Positions 7,141-16,407 of a stretch of 64,000 nucleotides of DNA are shown here, one piece after another. Every line of letters starts with the position of its first letter. Within the stretch, counting starts at the first letter, position 1. The translations under genes were made by a program, and so were the position numbers. Location of the stretch: IMG/VR virus record IMGVR_UViG_3300027736_000020, positions 1 through 64,000 of that record; one strand, given 5' to 3'. The notes beneath the pieces were generated by a model. That model worked only from the letters and a program-made list of their open reading frames with translations. It ran no database searches and had not been told where the DNA came from. The DNA is from a virus.

Positions 7141-10100
7141 ATGCCATGGTTTGATAAAAGCATACATCCTGATTTTCGCAAAAGCGAAGACCGTGCCAAT
7201 CAGAAGGAAGATCGTGGCCCCGCAACTCCGGGTGACAGGATCAAGCAGGCACTGACCACTCCGCAATCCGCTGAGGATGCCGCTGCCATGAGGGAACGCA
7301 TTCAGTCTGGAATGGCTGGTGCAGGATCGGTGCTTGGCGGAGGGTTGCAGGTAGCAAGAACCGCGGCAACCATTGGCGGACATGTCACCGCAGGCGTTGG
7401 AGCTGCGGCAAAACAGGCAGTGAGGGAAGTCACCTCCCTTCCCGTTGTGCAGCAAACCGCTGCAACTCTTGGCCAAGAAGCGGGTAGACGCATCGTTGAC
7501 GCGGCAGGACGTGTTGGAGCCAAGCGTGTGACCAGAGGTGGATTGCTCGGCATCACTGCCGGACGACAATTTGCTGAATCATTCCCAAAGGGCTCCTCGA
7601 TTGATGGAGCAGAACCGTCTGCGGCTTCAGCACCAGAAGTTGCGTCATCAGCACCAGAAGTTGCGTCATCAGCACCAGAAGTTGCGTCATCCCGTGAACC
7701 GGGTGTTCTTGACGTGTTGCTTGCCCGGGTGCAAAACGCAACAGCCAAGCCCTTTGCCAGACGACAAAGTGGCTCCCTTGCGCGGCAAGCCGTGACGGGT
7801 GATGCTGCTCCGGATGCTGCTCCGGATGCTGCTTCGGAAGGTGATTCGTATGGTACGCGAGTAGCAAGTGTGTACAACAATGCCGTTGGGGCATTGACGG
7901 ACTATCTGCTGAATCAGTTCAGGCGCTCGAAAAGACAAGCCGCAACAGATGTGGGAACAGTGAGAGCACTTGGCCCCATGAATGTCGGCAGGGCAGTCAA
8001 GGATGCGGTAACGGGTCATGTCAAGGAAGCCGTTGGAGAGCTGGGAGAAAACGTTGCGCTTTCTGCCCTTGAAACCGTCGTGGGTCCTGAAGAACAGGTA
8101 CTTGAGGAGGATCTTGCAGGATTCCATGCACAATATCCTCAGTTCCTCAATCAGCATGAACATCTTGAAGTGCTTCGTCATTCTCCGGAAGAAGCTTGGG
8201 AAAAGGGTGTCAGCCAGTATGTCCGCAATCCCCATACCGGAAGAATGGGAAAGATATACAGGATTTCTGATCATCCCGATCAGGAAGATGTCGGAGGAAT
8301 TCTTGAAGGAACCTTTGTTCCGCATGCTAATTTCGAGAATGACACAGATTCATCGCACTATCATGCTTTTTTGGGTGAATCCGTTCGCACCGGGCTTGCC
8401 GATGACGATGAACCTCCATCGTACGATCCCGGACCTGCGGAAAAAAAGAGTATTCAGGCAAGATATGCACTTGAATGGCTTGATGGACATCCTTCCAATG
8501 ACTGGGTACATCCAGACATCATCAAAGGCGCACGAACAGGAATATCTCCTTTTGGCGCAATTCCCCGTGCGCAATGGGATACGTCAACACGTGGTCCGCT
8601 TGGAGGATCGGGAACAAGCGGATTTGAACATAATGTTGGTGAAGCCCTTGACGCTAGTTATTCAGGAGCTTATGGCAGCGATCCTTATAATGAAGGACCG
8701 TCAATGGAGTTTTCCGGGTTTGATGCTCCCGAACATCATGGTCTGAGTGAAAAAACTATTGCGAGGGCTGCAGGTCCTCATGGATGGACACTTCCGGGTG
8801 TTGGTCATGGACCACACGATATTGAAGGATACTTGCATACTGCCGCGCATTCTCCGGAAGAACGTGAACGATATCTTGCCGAAGTGATTGAAGCACGCAA
8901 ACGCGGATTTCTTACTCCTGTCCCCACTGCCAAAGGAACCGGAGGTTGGACCGGATATAATCATCAGGATAGACAACCCTTGTATACCCGATCCCATGTC
9001 AAATTGACACGTGGACAAAGACAATTGCTTGCAGAGCAAAAATTGGTTAATCTTGCAGAATCCTTAAAACCTGCAAGGTTTGATCGCGTTGATGAACCGG
9101 GGCGTATGGACGACCTACGGGCATTGCGCAAGTGGCAGAGGCTTCAACGGAATATCGATCCAGTATCTGGTCTTCCCTTGGGTGATTCAGAAGGCGCGTA
9201 TCCAAATTGGGAACCTGATTATCTTGAAGATGGCAATAATGAAGATGATTTCAAGCCGGGAGCGCGTGGTGAAAATTCAATCCTTAGTCACGGAATCTGG
9301 CGAGGATATCCTGATTATGATGGATCTGAAGGTGGACCATATGGGGCACATGATTTATTGACGCGGAACATGCCTAGAGTCATTGCTACGCTTGCCGATG
9401 ACTATGCTGCTCCAGATGGCATGGATCCCGGACAATGGAACACATTGCTTCAAACAGAATATCGATCAAGAGGCGGCGGCCGGGCACATGCAACAGAATA
9501 TCTTGATTTGGGATTTCTCGTAAAGAAAGAGGATAGAGCCAGAGCCAAAACAGCTATTCAATCAATGGAGACAAGAGTACGAGACCTTATCCCTGATCCT
9601 CCCAATGGAGCAAAAAAGGAAAGATCAGGATACGAAACAAACATGGATGCGCGTTCGGTTGTCGATGCAATCAAACGTGCTCATGAAAGTCCAGTTCCAT
9701 TGCCTTCCGGAACACCATTTGATTCCTCTGCGACTCCAAGTGATTCCGAAATAGCGAGACATCGAAAAACTTCTTTTGGCTTAAGAAGGCAAAGCGAAGG
9801 AATTACCGATGCATCTTCACAATTGGCCGATCCGGATCACTATTGGAAAAGAGGACGGTTTCGTCAAACGGATCCGAACGCCTCTTTTGGTTTTTCTGAT
9901 CCTTATAGTGATCATGATGATTCCATTCCTTATGACCGGCAAGTTCCTTATCCTGATTCCGAAGATTCGTATGGTGCATGGAACGAATCAGGCGAATATG
10001 GGCCAAAAAATGATGGTACATACAATCATCTTGGCGATGAATCATTTAAGCAACGCGAGCAAGAAGGAGTACGAATTCAACATGGGCTTTTGCATATACG

Positions 10101-11730
10101 GGGTTTCAATCACGAGCCAACGGATGGCCCTTATTCCGATACGGCAGTATTGATGCGGGCAATGGAAACAGCGCATTTTTCTCGAACCGCTGGTGAATCG
10201 ACAATAGGAGAAGAATCGAGAAATCGTGCGTTTCTTGATGGATTGCGACAGGGCGCAAGCAATCATGAGAGGGATCGTCGTTATCGTGACGATCCGCTAT
10301 CTCAACGTCAATACGCTAATTATCCCAATCCCGGATTCAGCTCAATAGAGCAAATGCAAGAAAGCAATAAAAAATTTGGAGTTTCATTGGCCAGACATGC
10401 TCCGGAAATATTGAGGAATCGGGCACTAGTACTTCGTGCCCGGTTGGCGGAAATGAAAAAACTTGACGAAATGGGAATCGAAACAAGAAACATGTCAGGC
10501 AGGTATGAGAACATTACTCATGCGTTCAATCCTGAAGAATATGTAAGGACACAAAAAGATCTTGCGTCTGTGCAAAACTTGCTTCAACGGTTTCTCTCCC
10601 CTTCAGTGCGAATATTTGGACAACAAACAGCAGAAGGAACAGTGAAATCATTTTTTCATTTGACAAGAACATCCGCGTTGCGCAAATCCATGGAAAGCAA
10701 GATTCGTGATGAGGAAAACCAGCAAAGACGCAAGATTCACCGGGAAGAAATTGCCGAGGAAGAGCATGGCGTCGAGCATGAATATGATCATGGACAAGGA
10801 CGCCATGAACGCAAGATCATGCGTCTGGTAGAAGACAGCAATGTCTGCCCCAAATGCGGATGCAACCCTTGTCGATGCGAGGAGCGCGGAGAGGCGAAAG
10901 TTCTCCGCCGGATGGATCAGTACGAGAAAAAGACCCGAAAGGTCATCGACAAGGAAGAGGACGCACAGAAAAAGCGCATTCACCGAGACCACACTGGTCC
11001 CGGAGTTCCCAAGTTTGTCGCAAAATATGATCATGGAATCAATCAGCACAAAAGAAAACTGAAGAAGGAAATCACTGAATTGCGTAAAGAGGAAAAGGAC
11101 GAAGTGCAAAAGGACATGGACAAGTCATTGCGGAAATTGCAGAAAGCCGTCAACGCAGTGGACATGAGTCCCGATTTGCTTCCTGCCACTCCGGTGAAAC
11201 CTCCTGTCGTGCCAAAGCTTCCCAAGGCTCCTGCAGTTACTCCGGTGATGAAAAGCGTTGAAGCCATGGAAAAATCAAAAAAACACAAGAAAAAGAGTAA
11301 ATGGCCCAGTTTTGACGTGCAATCCAGTCAGATAGCCAGAAGGGAAGGAGTCAGCGAAAAGGCAGCCGACGCAATGCTTGCTTCCCGCGCCCGTAATCAC
11401 GGAACAAAGAAATCATTGACCGGCAATGTTGATGAAAGCGGATTTGTCATTCCCGGAACAGTTCAGCGCAGAAGTGGCGTAGGATTTGCAGATATGGACA
11501 AACGAGCCAGTGAAATCAAGGCTCGCGCGAATGAGGCGCGTGTCCGCGCTGCGGCTGATGCGGCGGCAGCAACTCCTGTCGTTCCAAGTGGCCCACGAAT
11601 CAGATACGGCGATCCGATTACTGAAACGATTGCCAAAGTACGAGGAAGACAGGCAGCGAGGCAAGCTGGCGGAACATTTGCAGACAGGGACATCAGGGTG
11701 TACCGTCCAGCAAAAAAGAAGGGCACGTAA
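7141..11730 (+). CDS. large probable virion/internal protein, 1529 residues
   Basis: No family is recognised. The N-terminus MPWFDKSIHPDFRKSED nearly repeats that of the kinase-like protein. Residues 40-230 are Ala/Gly/Val-rich with a helical, partly amphipathic look (AGAGSVLGGGLQVARTAAT), followed by the low-complexity repeats APEVASS x3 and DAAP. The middle (about 300-1100) is acidic and rich in Asp, Gly, Pro and Tyr without evident repeats. The C-terminal third is highly charged and helical. It holds a Cys cluster, CPKCGCNPCRC (1236-1246), that could bind zinc, flanked by two related blocks containing YDHG followed by H(E/K)RK. The tail is Lys/Arg-rich (KKHKKKSK), suggesting nucleic-acid contact. 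Size and composition suggest an internal or ejected virion protein. A good ribosome site (AAAGGA) precedes the ATG. Confidence 0.6.
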   Translation: MPWFDKSIHPDFRKSEDRANQKEDRGPATPGDRIKQALTTPQSAEDAAAMRERIQSGMAGAGSVLGGGLQVARTAATIGGHVTAGVGAAAKQAVREVTSLPVVQQTAATLGQEAGRRIVDAAGRVGAKRVTRGGLLGITAGRQFAESFPKGSSIDGAEPSAASAPEVASSAPEVASSAPEVASSREPGVLDVLLARVQNATAKPFARRQSGSLARQAVTGDAAPDAAPDAASEGDSYGTRVASVYNNAVGALTDYLLNQFRRSKRQAATDVGTVRALGPMNVGRAVKDAVTGHVKEAVGELGENVALSALETVVGPEEQVLEEDLAGFHAQYPQFLNQHEHLEVLRHSPEEAWEKGVSQYVRNPHTGRMGKIYRISDHPDQEDVGGILEGTFVPHANFENDTDSSHYHAFLGESVRTGLADDDEPPSYDPGPAEKKSIQARYALEWLDGHPSNDWVHPDIIKGARTGISPFGAIPRAQWDTSTRGPLGGSGTSGFEHNVGEALDASYSGAYGSDPYNEGPSMEFSGFDAPEHHGLSEKTIARAAGPHGWTLPGVGHGPHDIEGYLHTAAHSPEERERYLAEVIEARKRGFLTPVPTAKGTGGWTGYNHQDRQPLYTRSHVKLTRGQRQLLAEQKLVNLAESLKPARFDRVDEPGRMDDLRALRKWQRLQRNIDPVSGLPLGDSEGAYPNWEPDYLEDGNNEDDFKPGARGENSILSHGIWRGYPDYDGSEGGPYGAHDLLTRNMPRVIATLADDYAAPDGMDPGQWNTLLQTEYRSRGGGRAHATEYLDLGFLVKKEDRARAKTAIQSMETRVRDLIPDPPNGAKKERSGYETNMDARSVVDAIKRAHESPVPLPSGTPFDSSATPSDSEIARHRKTSFGLRRQSEGITDASSQLADPDHYWKRGRFRQTDPNASFGFSDPYSDHDDSIPYDRQVPYPDSEDSYGAWNESGEYGPKNDGTYNHLGDESFKQREQEGVRIQHGLLHIRGFNHEPTDGPYSDTAVLMRAMETAHFSRTAGESTIGEESRNRAFLDGLRQGASNHERDRRYRDDPLSQRQYANYPNPGFSSIEQMQESNKKFGVSLARHAPEILRNRALVLRARLAEMKKLDEMGIETRNMSGRYENITHAFNPEEYVRTQKDLASVQNLLQRFLSPSVRIFGQQTAEGTVKSFFHLTRTSALRKSMESKIRDEENQQRRKIHREEIAEEEHGVEHEYDHGQGRHERKIMRLVEDSNVCPKCGCNPCRCEERGEAKVLRRMDQYEKKTRKVIDKEEDAQKKRIHRDHTGPGVPKFVAKYDHGINQHKRKLKKEITELRKEEKDEVQKDMDKSLRKLQKAVNAVDMSPDLLPATPVKPPVVPKLPKAPAVTPVMKSVEAMEKSKKHKKKSKWPSFDVQSSQIARREGVSEKAADAMLASRARNHGTKKSLTGNVDESGFVIPGTVQRRSGVGFADMDKRASEIKARANEARVRAAADAAAATPVVPSGPRIRYGDPITETIAKVRGRQAARQAGGTFADRDIRVYRPAKKKGT
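7630..7692 (+). repeat. three tandem 21-bp coding repeats
   Basis: The 21-base unit starting GCACCAGAAGTTGCGTCATC occurs three times in a row, encoding APEVASS three times in the low-complexity linker of the 1529-residue protein. The near identity of the DNA copies indicates recent slippage. Confidence 0.9.
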
Positions 11731-11736
11731 CAAGGG

Positions 11737-11742
11737 TATACT
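11737..11742 (+). promoter_or_regulatory. putative -10 promoter
   Basis: GGGTATACTGGGGG sits 27 bases upstream of the next start codon. It resembles the box before the polymerase gene (TATACTGGGG at 1041). No -35 is visible. Confidence 0.38.
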
Positions 11743-11763
11743 GGGGGCAGGAGAACTGTCCCC

Positions 11764-12177
11764 ATGAAATTTGACACCGCCGTTGTCGTAATGAAGAAGA
11801 CACCATTGCCGTTGATTTCAATCGAGCCTGTTGCAGTCCCGGTTGTGGAAGAAGTTCCCTACGTTCGCAAGTATTACGATTGCGTGATTCGTTCCCGGCG
11901 CGATGAGCATACACGGGAATGGTGGAAACTCATGGATGATCGGTACATGAAAGAGAAGGATTCGATTCCTTTTCAGATATGGCCAATGATCCGGGGTATC
12001 TCGAATGACTGGAGTGGCCCTTGGCCTTCAGCAGCCGTAGGGGTCACGTATGAGGAGTCTGACATGATCAAGGAATGGGCCAAGGAAACTCCATTGTGGA
12101 CGGTATCCACGCCGAGTCTTTCCTTCATTTACAAGCCACTTTTTGAAGGTGGACCAGTGAGATCTTCCTATAAATGA
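11764..12177 (+). CDS. hypothetical protein, 137 residues
   Basis: Not recognised. It is a soluble, aromatic-rich protein (REWWKLMDDRYM, PFQIWPMIRG, DWSGPWP) with no signal peptide or membrane segment. AGGAG lies about 10 bases before the ATG. A TATACT box precedes it, and another lies just after its stop before the nuclease gene, so it may be its own transcription unit. The conserved-looking Trp clusters suggest a folded domain rather than a spurious frame. Confidence 0.65.
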   Translation: MKFDTAVVVMKKTPLPLISIEPVAVPVVEEVPYVRKYYDCVIRSRRDEHTREWWKLMDDRYMKEKDSIPFQIWPMIRGISNDWSGPWPSAAVGVTYEESDMIKEWAKETPLWTVSTPSLSFIYKPLFEGGPVRSSYK

Positions 12178-12183
12178 TATACT
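12178..12183 (+). promoter_or_regulatory. putative extended -10 promoter of the nuclease-DHFR cluster
   Basis: TGaTATACT starts at the stop of the preceding gene, 36 bases before the nuclease ATG. No -35 is visible. Confidence 0.38.
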
Positions 12184-12213
12184 TTCATGTAATGAAAAGG
12201 AACGGGAAAAGTC

Positions 12214-12621
12214 ATGTATGAATACAAGGTAAACAAATTGCTTGGAGTCATTGATGGAGATACCATTGATGTGCAGATTGATCTTGGATTCGACGTGTCG
12301 TTTACCAGTCGTGTTCGACTGAGTGGCATTGATACGCCCGAAAGTCGCACCACGGACCTCAAGGAAAAGAAATATGGTCTTGAGGCAAAGGAATGGCTCA
12401 AGCATCGTCTTGAGTCTGCCAAGAAGATTGTCATTCGCACCGAAAAACCTGACTCCAGCGAAAAATACGGAAGGATTCTCGGCACGTTGTCGATTGATGA
12501 TGAGCCGCTTTCCTTGAATGAGCAGCTCGTAAAGGCCGGATATGCGTGGGCATATGATGGTGGCACCAAGCACAAGAGCTTTGAAGATCTTGATGAGAAA
12601 AGAAAGGCGGCAGGGAAATGA
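12214..12621 (+). CDS. staphylococcal-nuclease-like (thermonuclease) protein
   Basis: A 135-residue SNase-fold protein, expected to be a calcium-dependent nuclease. GVIDGDTIDV carries the metal-site Asp (D16). RVRLSGIDTPES gives R35, D40, T41 and E43 in the same spacing as the staphylococcal enzyme, and EKYGRILGTL supplies R87. LNEQLVKAGYAWAYDGG completes the family signature. There is no signal peptide, so it acts inside the cell, perhaps on host or phage DNA. The stop overlaps the next start (ATGA). Confidence 0.9.
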   Translation: MYEYKVNKLLGVIDGDTIDVQIDLGFDVSFTSRVRLSGIDTPESRTTDLKEKKYGLEAKEWLKHRLESAKKIVIRTEKPDSSEKYGRILGTLSIDDEPLSLNEQLVKAGYAWAYDGGTKHKSFEDLDEKRKAAGK

Positions 12622-12917
12622 GTTATTCGAATATCAGGAAGTCACTGGAAAGAAATCAGCAGTCCCTTGATACCATGGTTACAGGATTGTTGACGGAGCT
12701 GGTAAAGGGCAAGCGTCGAAAGACAGGAATGGGTCGTCCCAAGGGTGATGGTCATGAGGCAATGAAGGTCAATGGTCCGGTAACGCACGATATTGAGCCC
12801 CAGACTGATGAACTTCTTGACGGTCCTCAAGCCATGGGACTCAATGAATCTGTCACCAAGTCGTTTGGTCGCACGAAGCGTGCACCCAAGTGGTTTGAGG
12901 ACACTGTCCTGTATTAG
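12618..12917 (+). CDS. hypothetical protein with a C-terminal WF motif
   Basis: 99 residues, unrecognised. The N-terminal half is polar and basic (KGKRRKTGMGRPKGDGHE). The C-terminus reads KRAPKWFEDTVLY, which resembles the AWFENSV and PWFDKSI N-terminal motifs of the two large rightward proteins. It is translationally coupled to the nuclease gene by a 4-base overlap. If the WF motif is a binding or sorting tag, this small protein would be a further client. Confidence 0.65.
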   Translation: MSYSNIRKSLERNQQSLDTMVTGLLTELVKGKRRKTGMGRPKGDGHEAMKVNGPVTHDIEPQTDELLDGPQAMGLNESVTKSFGRTKRAPKWFEDTVLY

Positions 12918-12929
12918 AAAGGAAATCCG

Positions 12930-13439
12930 TTGATCGAGATGATCGTTGCTTGCGCTGCAGATAGTCAGCAGCGACTGGTTATTGGAAGGGACAACACGTT
13001 ACCGTGGAACATTCCTGAAGAACTCCGTCGTTTTCGCACTGTCACGTCAGGCCGTGCTGTTGTCATGGGAAGGAAAACCTATGAGAGTTTGCCGCGCAAG
13101 CCACTTCCTAACAGAACGAATATTATTCTCAGTTCCCGGCCAGAGTATCCTGCTCCTGACTGCCTTGTGTACAGCAGTATCGCTGACGTTGTGGCGAAAT
13201 ACGCACGTTCAGAGGAAACCTGTGTGGTCATGGGAGGTCAGGAAATCTACCGGATCTTCTGGCCATTCTGCAATACACTTCATATCTCAAGGATTGACAT
13301 GCTCGTTGATGACGGTGATGCGTTCTTTCCGTTCTCTTGGAATGATGTCGAATTGGAATTCTCTCCCGTTTCTTTCGTGGACCGGAGTTCTCAAGGAATA
13401 CAGTGGAAGGAATACACCTATGAGCGAAACCAGCACTGA
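12930..13439 (+). CDS. folA: dihydrofolate reductase
   Basis: DHFR of 169 residues, reducing dihydrofolate to tetrahydrofolate with NADPH. Motifs in order are LVIGRDNTLPWNIPEELRRF (active-site loop and acidic residue), AVVMGRKTYESLP, NRTNIILSSRP and VVMGGQEIYRIF (the GG of the cofactor site). The start is probably the TTG at 12930. AAGGA lies 6 bases upstream, and MIEMIVACA aligns with the MISLIAALA start of E. coli FolA. The ATG at 12939 would remove the first strand residues. It pairs functionally with ThyA upstream and overlaps the next gene by 20 bases. Confidence 0.95.
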   Translation: MIEMIVACAADSQQRLVIGRDNTLPWNIPEELRRFRTVTSGRAVVMGRKTYESLPRKPLPNRTNIILSSRPEYPAPDCLVYSSIADVVAKYARSEETCVVMGGQEIYRIFWPFCNTLHISRIDMLVDDGDAFFPFSWNDVELEFSPVSFVDRSSQGIQWKEYTYERNQH

Positions 13440-13794
13440 AAAATTTCTCATCAGTCCAAAATACATCCTGCGAAAAATGTTGCAGGAAATCCTTGAGGAC
13501 CATTCCCATTTGATGAAATATCCAAAGGATTGCTCTTGTCTCAATCATGATGGTCCGCATGCCATCTGGCAATCCCAGGATCAGCTCATACGGAATTACC
13601 GTTCCATACTCAAGATCATCGACACAGTGGATATTCCACAGGAATTTTATGGAACAATTGCTGATATCATTGCATTTGGCGAGGCAGAAAGACAGCGTCA
13701 ATCAATCCTGATCAAGGATTTGAAATTGTATGCCAATGATTTCATGCCAAAAAAAAGGCAGGAAACCATGCGCCGACAAAAAGTTAGCGAATGA
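13420..13794 (+). CDS. hypothetical protein, 124 residues, last rightward gene
   Basis: Not recognised. MSETSTEKFLISPKYILRKM begins inside the DHFR gene. A longer in-frame ORF (from 12946) overlaps DHFR almost entirely, so the ATG at 13420 is preferred. The protein is mostly helical with a charged tail (KKRQETMRRQKVSE). It contains CSCLNHDGPH, a possible metal-binding patch with two Cys and two His. The stop lies three bases from the stop of the converging leftward gene, and no terminator hairpin is visible at the junction. Confidence 0.65.
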   Translation: MSETSTEKFLISPKYILRKMLQEILEDHSHLMKYPKDCSCLNHDGPHAIWQSQDQLIRNYRSILKIIDTVDIPQEFYGTIADIIAFGEAERQRQSILIKDLKLYANDFMPKKRQETMRRQKVSE

Positions 13795-13797
13795 TGA

Positions 13798-16407
13798 TTA
13801 TTCAAATCGCCGGATTGACACACTAAACCAACTTCTTCGGAAATTTTCGTTCCATCTATCTAGCTCCCTCTCCAGATTCACCTCTGGTTCATCAAACAGT
13901 CCTTCCCAAGCTTCATATTGACGGTCCCCAGCTGGTTGCGTTGTGTCTATATACGGAGCGGGAGGTTGGGAAGCAACAAACTTTTTCCATTTTTCTACCC
14001 AAGGTCGGAACAATCGATCCCTACGAAGCGGAGTCGTCAGATGCACCTCATCGTCATCTGGGATTGCGATATATGTCAAATTTGGCCCAGTAAATCCCGC
14101 ATTGTACAATGAGTGAAAAACTTGTTGCGTATGATGTGGCGTAACGACTGTTCCGGGTTTTATGTGGATCCATTCAATGTGGGGGTCAACTGGAGGAGGA
14201 ACCGGAGACCGTTGAGGATCAAACGCCATATCAGCTGGCTCAGCATACCACTCGCTCGAAGTTTTTTTCTTACGACTTGAAGCCTCAACAAGCAACTGTC
14301 TATTTTCCCCAAATACACCTCTATATCTGCCACCTAAACCTGCTCTTGAACTTGGACCGCTGACATGAATCATTTTTCCCGTAGGATAATTTTTTTCATC
14401 GTATTGATCAGCGTTGTTATTAAAACGATTACGTGCGTCCTCTCCTCGGCCTTTTTCAAGTCTTTCCATTCCAGCTTTGCTCATTTTCAATCTTGCACTG
14501 ATTGCCTTGGCTTTTCTTCTGGCGTCTGCCTTGCTTGAAGCACCCCACGCCTGAAGCGAAAGCAGCAATCGCGTTGGCTTGCCATGCTCGTCATACTCCG
14601 GCCCCGGAGAATTGCCCATACGCGCGAGGAATGACGCTCGACGTGGGTTATCCCCTGACTTGACCGGAGGCTTCAGGTTGTGGCCCTCAGCCTTCGCAGA
14701 GGCCCTTCCCTTGGCGTTGAGACCACCCTTGGGATTCTGACCTTCCTTCCGTTGCCACGCAGGCGTCTTGTTTGCCTTGGAAAGACGATTGTATATTTCG
14801 TGAAGGGGAATATCGTCATAGAAAGAATTCCTGAGTGGCGCTTCCGGCGGAGGAGCCGCTTGTCCCATGTCCTTCGTTGGGCCTTCTTCAGGCGACATGC
14901 CTCGCCTTTTAGTAATCGTGCTGATATTCGGAGTACGCAGAAAAGCGTCATGAGCAGATTGAATACCGGGATGACCTTCTCCCAATATTGCAGAACTCAA
15001 TGCCATCACGACCGGATTATTCGGCACTTTAGACTTGTACCATTCAAAAAAAGGATGTGTGACCGGCATGGATGGGTTGCGCTTATATGAAGGTTGTCTA
15101 AGATTTTCTATAATATCACGCTGCTCATCTGCAAATGAATCCATTTTTCCAGTTGCATCAAATTCTCTTCCCTGCTCACGCACCCATTGCCGAAAATGAC
15201 GACCAACGCTTAATGCATCTGTTTTTCCCATTGATGCCATCTGTGCAACATGATCGTTTGCACCACGCACAAACTGATCATCAGAAGCTAAGCGTTGATA
15301 CGTTTCGGGCAAATGCTCATTCAAAATGTGAAGCGCCGTAGCTGATGCGATAGCCTGATTATACACTGGACCCAAACTGTGCATGGCATCAGACATAAAG
15401 TTTCTTGTCATCGAACGGTAGCTATCCATTTTTTTGCTTCTGTTGTATTGTCCAACCATTTCCGGGATAAATGCATTGGCTGATTCAGCAGTCTCACCGG
15501 AATCTCCGGTCATTTCTTGCCTTTGCAATTTTTCCCTCATCTCCAAATCTTTCTCGGGAACAACTCTTTCATTCCAATCATCTATTTCTTTTGGACTTGG
15601 TAACAAGCTCATTATCGAAATTCCAAGATTTGCAGGTTTTTCGGCCATAACAAATCTCGGTAATCCGAAACGCGGGTTCCAGAAGTCACGACCATTCGAG
15701 TCGCTCGAACTGTTTACGTCGTTGACAGATGCCTTGGAAAGACGATTATACAAATCATGCAATGATATGCCGTTAAACGCGTCTTGATTTGCAAATGAAT
15801 TTTGAAGGGGTTCAGGATTTGTTACCTCATGTGGAACAGTAAATTGCTCCATTGATTTTGGCAAATCTTCTTCATTACCTTTATCCATTCTTGCATTTGC
15901 CTGATCCTGACTTCCTCCGTCTCTTTCTTGAACCGGCCAATCTTTTTTGCGATTCTTTTCACTAATTAAGGTAGTCGGATCGACACCGCGTTTGTCAGCC
16001 GTTTTGTCTTCGGGATCAAGTTTTTGTTTGGGAACTGGTAGCGTCCATCCTTCTATCCCTCTGGGTTGTCGATCTTTCAAATAGAGAGCATTGTGTTGAT
16101 CGAGCTGTTGCTGCATCAGCATCTGCGCTGTTTCGGCATCCCCTCCTGCAGCATCTAGAAAAATTCTTCTCGCTTCTTCGGTAAAATACCATTCTCCACC
16201 GGGAGCAATAAAATTTTCAGGTGTTGAGCCATTTGAAAAACCATTGTCTGCTGGGCCATACAGAGGTGCTTTTGCGAGTTTATTTTTCTTAAGAAGACTC
16301 AATTGCGATGGAAATGGATTTGATTTCATGATCATGCTCTTTTTTGATTTGGAAAGTTTTGCATATATCTTGCTTAATGACATATCAGCGTACAGGTATT
16401 CTTCCAT
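13798..16407 (-). CDS. portal-linked probable virion protein with three helix repeats and a WF tail
   Basis: About 869 residues. GGAGA precedes two adjacent ATGs and spacing favours the second. Three copies of a helical motif occur, near residues 8-20 (MSLSKIYAKLSKS), about 216-230 (ISLHDLYNRLSKA) and about 532-548 (IPLHEIYNRLSKA). The last two follow an NSF tripeptide. After the third copy comes a basic block (GGLNAKGRASAKAEGHNL, NPRRASFLARMGNSPGPE, LLLSLQAWGASSKADARRKA). I recall this as a conserved phage domain of unknown function (DUF6321-like). The C-terminus is RRSWFSVSIRRFE, like that of the kinase-like protein. It lies directly after the portal gene, where a scaffold, protease or internal protein is often encoded. 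I infer a head-associated, possibly processed protein. Confidence 0.6.
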   Translation of the reverse strand: MEEYLYADMSLSKIYAKLSKSKKSMIMKSNPFPSQLSLLKKNKLAKAPLYGPADNGFSNGSTPENFIAPGGEWYFTEEARRIFLDAAGGDAETAQMLMQQQLDQHNALYLKDRQPRGIEGWTLPVPKQKLDPEDKTADKRGVDPTTLISEKNRKKDWPVQERDGGSQDQANARMDKGNEEDLPKSMEQFTVPHEVTNPEPLQNSFANQDAFNGISLHDLYNRLSKASVNDVNSSSDSNGRDFWNPRFGLPRFVMAEKPANLGISIMSLLPSPKEIDDWNERVVPEKDLEMREKLQRQEMTGDSGETAESANAFIPEMVGQYNRSKKMDSYRSMTRNFMSDAMHSLGPVYNQAIASATALHILNEHLPETYQRLASDDQFVRGANDHVAQMASMGKTDALSVGRHFRQWVREQGREFDATGKMDSFADEQRDIIENLRQPSYKRNPSMPVTHPFFEWYKSKVPNNPVVMALSSAILGEGHPGIQSAHDAFLRTPNISTITKRRGMSPEEGPTKDMGQAAPPPEAPLRNSFYDDIPLHEIYNRLSKANKTPAWQRKEGQNPKGGLNAKGRASAKAEGHNLKPPVKSGDNPRRASFLARMGNSPGPEYDEHGKPTRLLLSLQAWGASSKADARRKAKAISARLKMSKAGMERLEKGRGEDARNRFNNNADQYDEKNYPTGKMIHVSGPSSRAGLGGRYRGVFGENRQLLVEASSRKKKTSSEWYAEPADMAFDPQRSPVPPPVDPHIEWIHIKPGTVVTPHHTQQVFHSLYNAGFTGPNLTYIAIPDDDEVHLTTPLRRDRLFRPWVEKWKKFVASQPPAPYIDTTQPAGDRQYEAWEGLFDEPEVNLERELDRWNENFRRSWFSVSIRRFE

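Noticed and set aside
12946-13794. 282-codon frame overlapping DHFR
   Set aside because: Only the last 124 codons are outside DHFR; the ATG at 13420 gives a normal gene with a short overlap.
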